64,000 nucleotides of DNA, taken from Lachnospiraceae bacterium. Its GTDB lineage: Bacteria; Bacillota; Clostridia; Lachnospirales; Lachnospiraceae. The first letter of the stretch is position 1; each line of letters opens with the position of its first letter. Location of the stretch: contig JAGAMF010000009.1 of assembly GCA_017624855.1 (NCBI GenBank), forward strand, positions 1 through 64,000. The letters are read 5' to 3'. This document shows positions 62,506-64,000 of the stretch, one piece after another. Position numbers and translations under genes: made by a program. The notes beneath the pieces are model-generated. The model was not told the DNA's origin, ran no database searches, and saw only the letters and a program-made list of their open reading frames with translations.

Positions 62506-62862
62506 ATGGCAAAAGAAGCAAGTGAAAAAATCGGTGCAGTCAGAATAGCGGATGATGTTGTTCCTGTAATTGCAGCTTTGGCAGCGGCAGAGGTAGACGG
62601 CGTAGTAAGCATTGACAACTCACAGAATGATTTAATGAGCCGTATGGGCGTGCGTAAAGCTCCCAAGGGTGTAAAAGTTGATATTGTAGGAAGAACCGTT
62701 AAGGTTGATATGGCATTGGGAATCAACTCAGGCTATAAAGTACCTGAAACCTGCCGTAAGGTTCAGGAAAAAGTTAAGACTGCCATCGAAACAATGACCA
62801 ATCTGGAAGTTGTGGATGTAAATGTTAGAATTGCAACTGTTGTGGTACCTACAACAGTATAA
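62506..62862 (+). CDS. Asp23/Gls24 family envelope stress protein
   Basis: A 118-residue Asp23/Gls24 protein, linked in other Firmicutes to the membrane and to alkaline or envelope stress. The family core is present: VRIADDVVPVIAALAAAEV, GVVSI, KGVKVDIVGRTVKVDMAL and VNVRIATVVVP at the end. AGGAGG precedes the ATG. It often sits just before nusB, as here. Confidence 0.94.
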   Translation: MAKEASEKIGAVRIADDVVPVIAALAAAEVDGVVSIDNSQNDLMSRMGVRKAPKGVKVDIVGRTVKVDMALGINSGYKVPETCRKVQEKVKTAIETMTNLEVVDVNVRIATVVVPTTV

Positions 62863-62872
62863 AAATAAAGAT

Positions 62873-62899
62873 ATGTCTCCCTTATCGGGAGGCATTTCT
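62873..62899 (+). terminator. Possible terminator between asp23 and nusB
   Basis: A 9-bp stem ATGTCTCCC with GGGAGGCAT (one G-T pair), a 5-nt loop and TTTCT. It lies only 15 bases before nusB and is weak in T. Confidence 0.55.
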
Positions 62900-62913
62900 A
62901 TGATGGAGAGATT

Positions 62914-63312
62914 ATGGGAAGAAGAGAGCAGAGAGAACAGATTTTTAAGTTGGTATTTCAGCTGGAATTTAACGACAAATCGGAAATGCCGGAGCAGATG
63001 AAGTTGTATCTGGAACAGGAAGAAATTCAGGCAGAGAAGGATTGTGCATATATTTCTGAAAAGTTTGTACAGGTTCAGGAGAAACTGGAAGAAATTGATG
63101 CCTTAATCAATTCGCAGACGGTAGGCTGGAAGACAGAACGTATGGCTAAGGTGGACCTTGCCATTATCAGACTGGCTGTTTACGAAATGAAATATGACGA
63201 TTCCGTGCCTACATCCGTTGCAATCAACGAGGCAGTGGAACTGGCCAAGAAATTCGGTCAGGATGAATCATCCTCTTTTGTAAACGGTGTATTGGCGAAA
63301 TTATCCAAATAA
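62914..63312 (+). CDS. nusB: Transcription antitermination factor NusB
   Basis: NusB binds boxA RNA with S10 and promotes rRNA antitermination. The 132-residue protein has [17 protein letters not shown] at the start, [20 protein letters not shown] and [18 protein letters not shown], and the closing FVNGVLAKL. Length is normal. xseA starts 23 bases later, the usual nusB-xseA order. Confidence 0.96.
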   Translation: MGRREQREQIFKLVFQLEFNDKSEMPEQMKLYLEQEEIQAEKDCAYISEKFVQVQEKLEEIDALINSQTVGWKTERMAKVDLAIIRLAVYEMKYDDSVPTSVAINEAVELAKKFGQDESSSFVNGVLAKLSK

Positions 63313-63335
63313 GACAGTTTGGTGCAGGAGACAAA

Positions 63336-64000
63336 ATGGGAAATGTTTATTCTGTCGCACAGATTAACAATTACATAAAAAATATGTTTGCGCAGGACTA
63401 TCTTTTAAGTCGTGATGTATCCGTTCGTGGAGAGGTAAGCAACTGCAAATACCATTCCACCGGTCATATCTATTTTACCTTAAAAGAAAACGGTTCTGCC
63501 ATTTCCTGTGTTATGTTTTCTTCGCAACGGAAGAATTTGAACTTCCAAATGACAGACGGTCAGCAGGTTGTTGTAAAAGGTCGCATTGAGGTATTTGTCC
63601 GAGACGGAAAATATCAGATTTATGCTTCATCCGTTGAAAAAGACGGTGAAGGTGATTTATTTCTTGCTTTTGAGCAATTGAAGAAGCGACTGGAAGCAGA
63701 AGGCATGTTTGATCGGGAATACAAACGGGAATTACCTGCTCATGTTAAAACATTGGGTGTGGTCACAGCACCTACGGGAGCGGCGGTCAGAGATATCATT
63801 TCCGTTGCCAAGCGAAGAAATCCATATATTCAGATTGTATTGTTTCCTGCAATTGTGCAGGGAGAATATGCGGTTCCAAGCATTATTCAGGGCATCGAAG
63901 CACTGGAAAATTACGGTGTGGATGTTATGATTGTAGGGCGCGGAGGCGGTTCCATCGAGGATTTGTGGGCGTTTAACGAAGAGGCGGTGGCGCATGCCAT
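63336..64000 (+). CDS. xseA: Exodeoxyribonuclease VII large subunit (3' end outside window)
   Basis: The ATG at 63336 follows CAGGAG, and the frame stays open to the window end (221 codons seen of about 400). It has the N-terminal OB-fold (VSVRGEVSNCKYHSTGHIYF, VVVKGRIEVFVRDGKYQIY) and the beginning of the nuclease core (VVTAPTGAAVRDIISVAKRR and VIVGRGGGSIEDLWAFNEE). Exo VII degrades single-stranded DNA; xseB would be expected downstream. Confidence 0.96.
   Translation, partial: MGNVYSVAQINNYIKNMFAQDYLLSRDVSVRGEVSNCKYHSTGHIYFTLKENGSAISCVMFSSQRKNLNFQMTDGQQVVVKGRIEVFVRDGKYQIYASSVEKDGEGDLFLAFEQLKKRLEAEGMFDREYKRELPAHVKTLGVVTAPTGAAVRDIISVAKRRNPYIQIVLFPAIVQGEYAVPSIIQGIEALENYGVDVMIVGRGGGSIEDLWAFNEEAVAHA

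Noticed and set aside
1-64000. CRISPR array near the CARF genes
   Set aside because: I looked for short repeats with regular unique spacers and found none. The only regular array is the coding 39-bp repeat in infB.

Overview
The window is a stretch of a low-GC Gram-positive chromosome, most likely from the Lachnospiraceae (class Clostridia). The evidence is a spoIIIAA-AH sporulation operon, a Gram-positive PolC, the rimP-nusA-ylxR-ylxQ-infB-rbfA and pyrH-frr-uppS-cdsA-dxr-rseP gene orders, AGGAGG-type ribosome binding sites and consensus sigma-A promoters. Every gene I accept is on the plus strand, so replication and transcription probably run the same way here. The family-level assignment is inference from gene order and style, not from a marker-gene search.

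Layout. 1-202: end of an alpha/beta hydrolase. 430-7970: an accessory operon with its own promoter, overlapped by a perfect inverted repeat. It encodes a membrane EAL phosphodiesterase with a degenerate GGDEF domain, a 944-residue divergent CARF-like protein with a C-terminal HEPN-type Rx4H motif, a MYG1-family DHH-type hydrolase, and a TM1812/Csx1-like CARF-HEPN protein. No CRISPR array, cas10 or other cas gene is in the window. This is the most interesting part: it looks like a nucleotide-signal-controlled RNase system with its own phosphodiesterases. 8.2-15.1 kb: yifB (comM-like), dprA and a minimal type IV pilus set (pilB, pilC, a highly codon-biased pilin), which suggests DNA uptake or twitching. 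15.3-17.2 kb: rpsB-tsf. 17.4-22.9 kb: an envelope cluster (lipoprotein, MBOAT O-acyltransferase, its DHHW partner, polysaccharide deacetylase, bactofilin) separating tsf from pyrH.

22.9-28.3 kb: pyrH, frr, uppS, cdsA, dxr, rseP (nucleotide, ribosome recycling, lipid carrier, phospholipid, isoprenoid and site-2 protease functions). 28.5-30.7 kb: a PP2C phosphatase, a membrane Ser/Thr kinase and a small membrane protein, lying between rseP and ispG. 30.8-36.5 kb: ispG and polC. A tRNA-Glu(CTC) follows, then a gap of about 450 bases with nothing I can recognise.

37.2-45.8 kb: the rimP-nusA-ylxR-ylxQ-infB-rbfA-nrnA-truB-ribF translation and RNA operon. 46-50.4 kb: a Na/Pi cotransporter-like protein, an SH3-NlpC/P60 cell wall hydrolase with a terminator-like leader, and a multi-pass membrane protein. 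50.5-53.2 kb: rpsO and pnp, each with a structured leader. 53.2-58.1 kb: spoIIIAA-AH, encoding the mother-cell SpoIIIA channel, with a short SpoIIIAF. 58.2-64 kb: deoB, prfC, an extracytoplasmic transglutaminase-like protein, an Asp23 protein, nusB and the start of xseA, which runs off the window.
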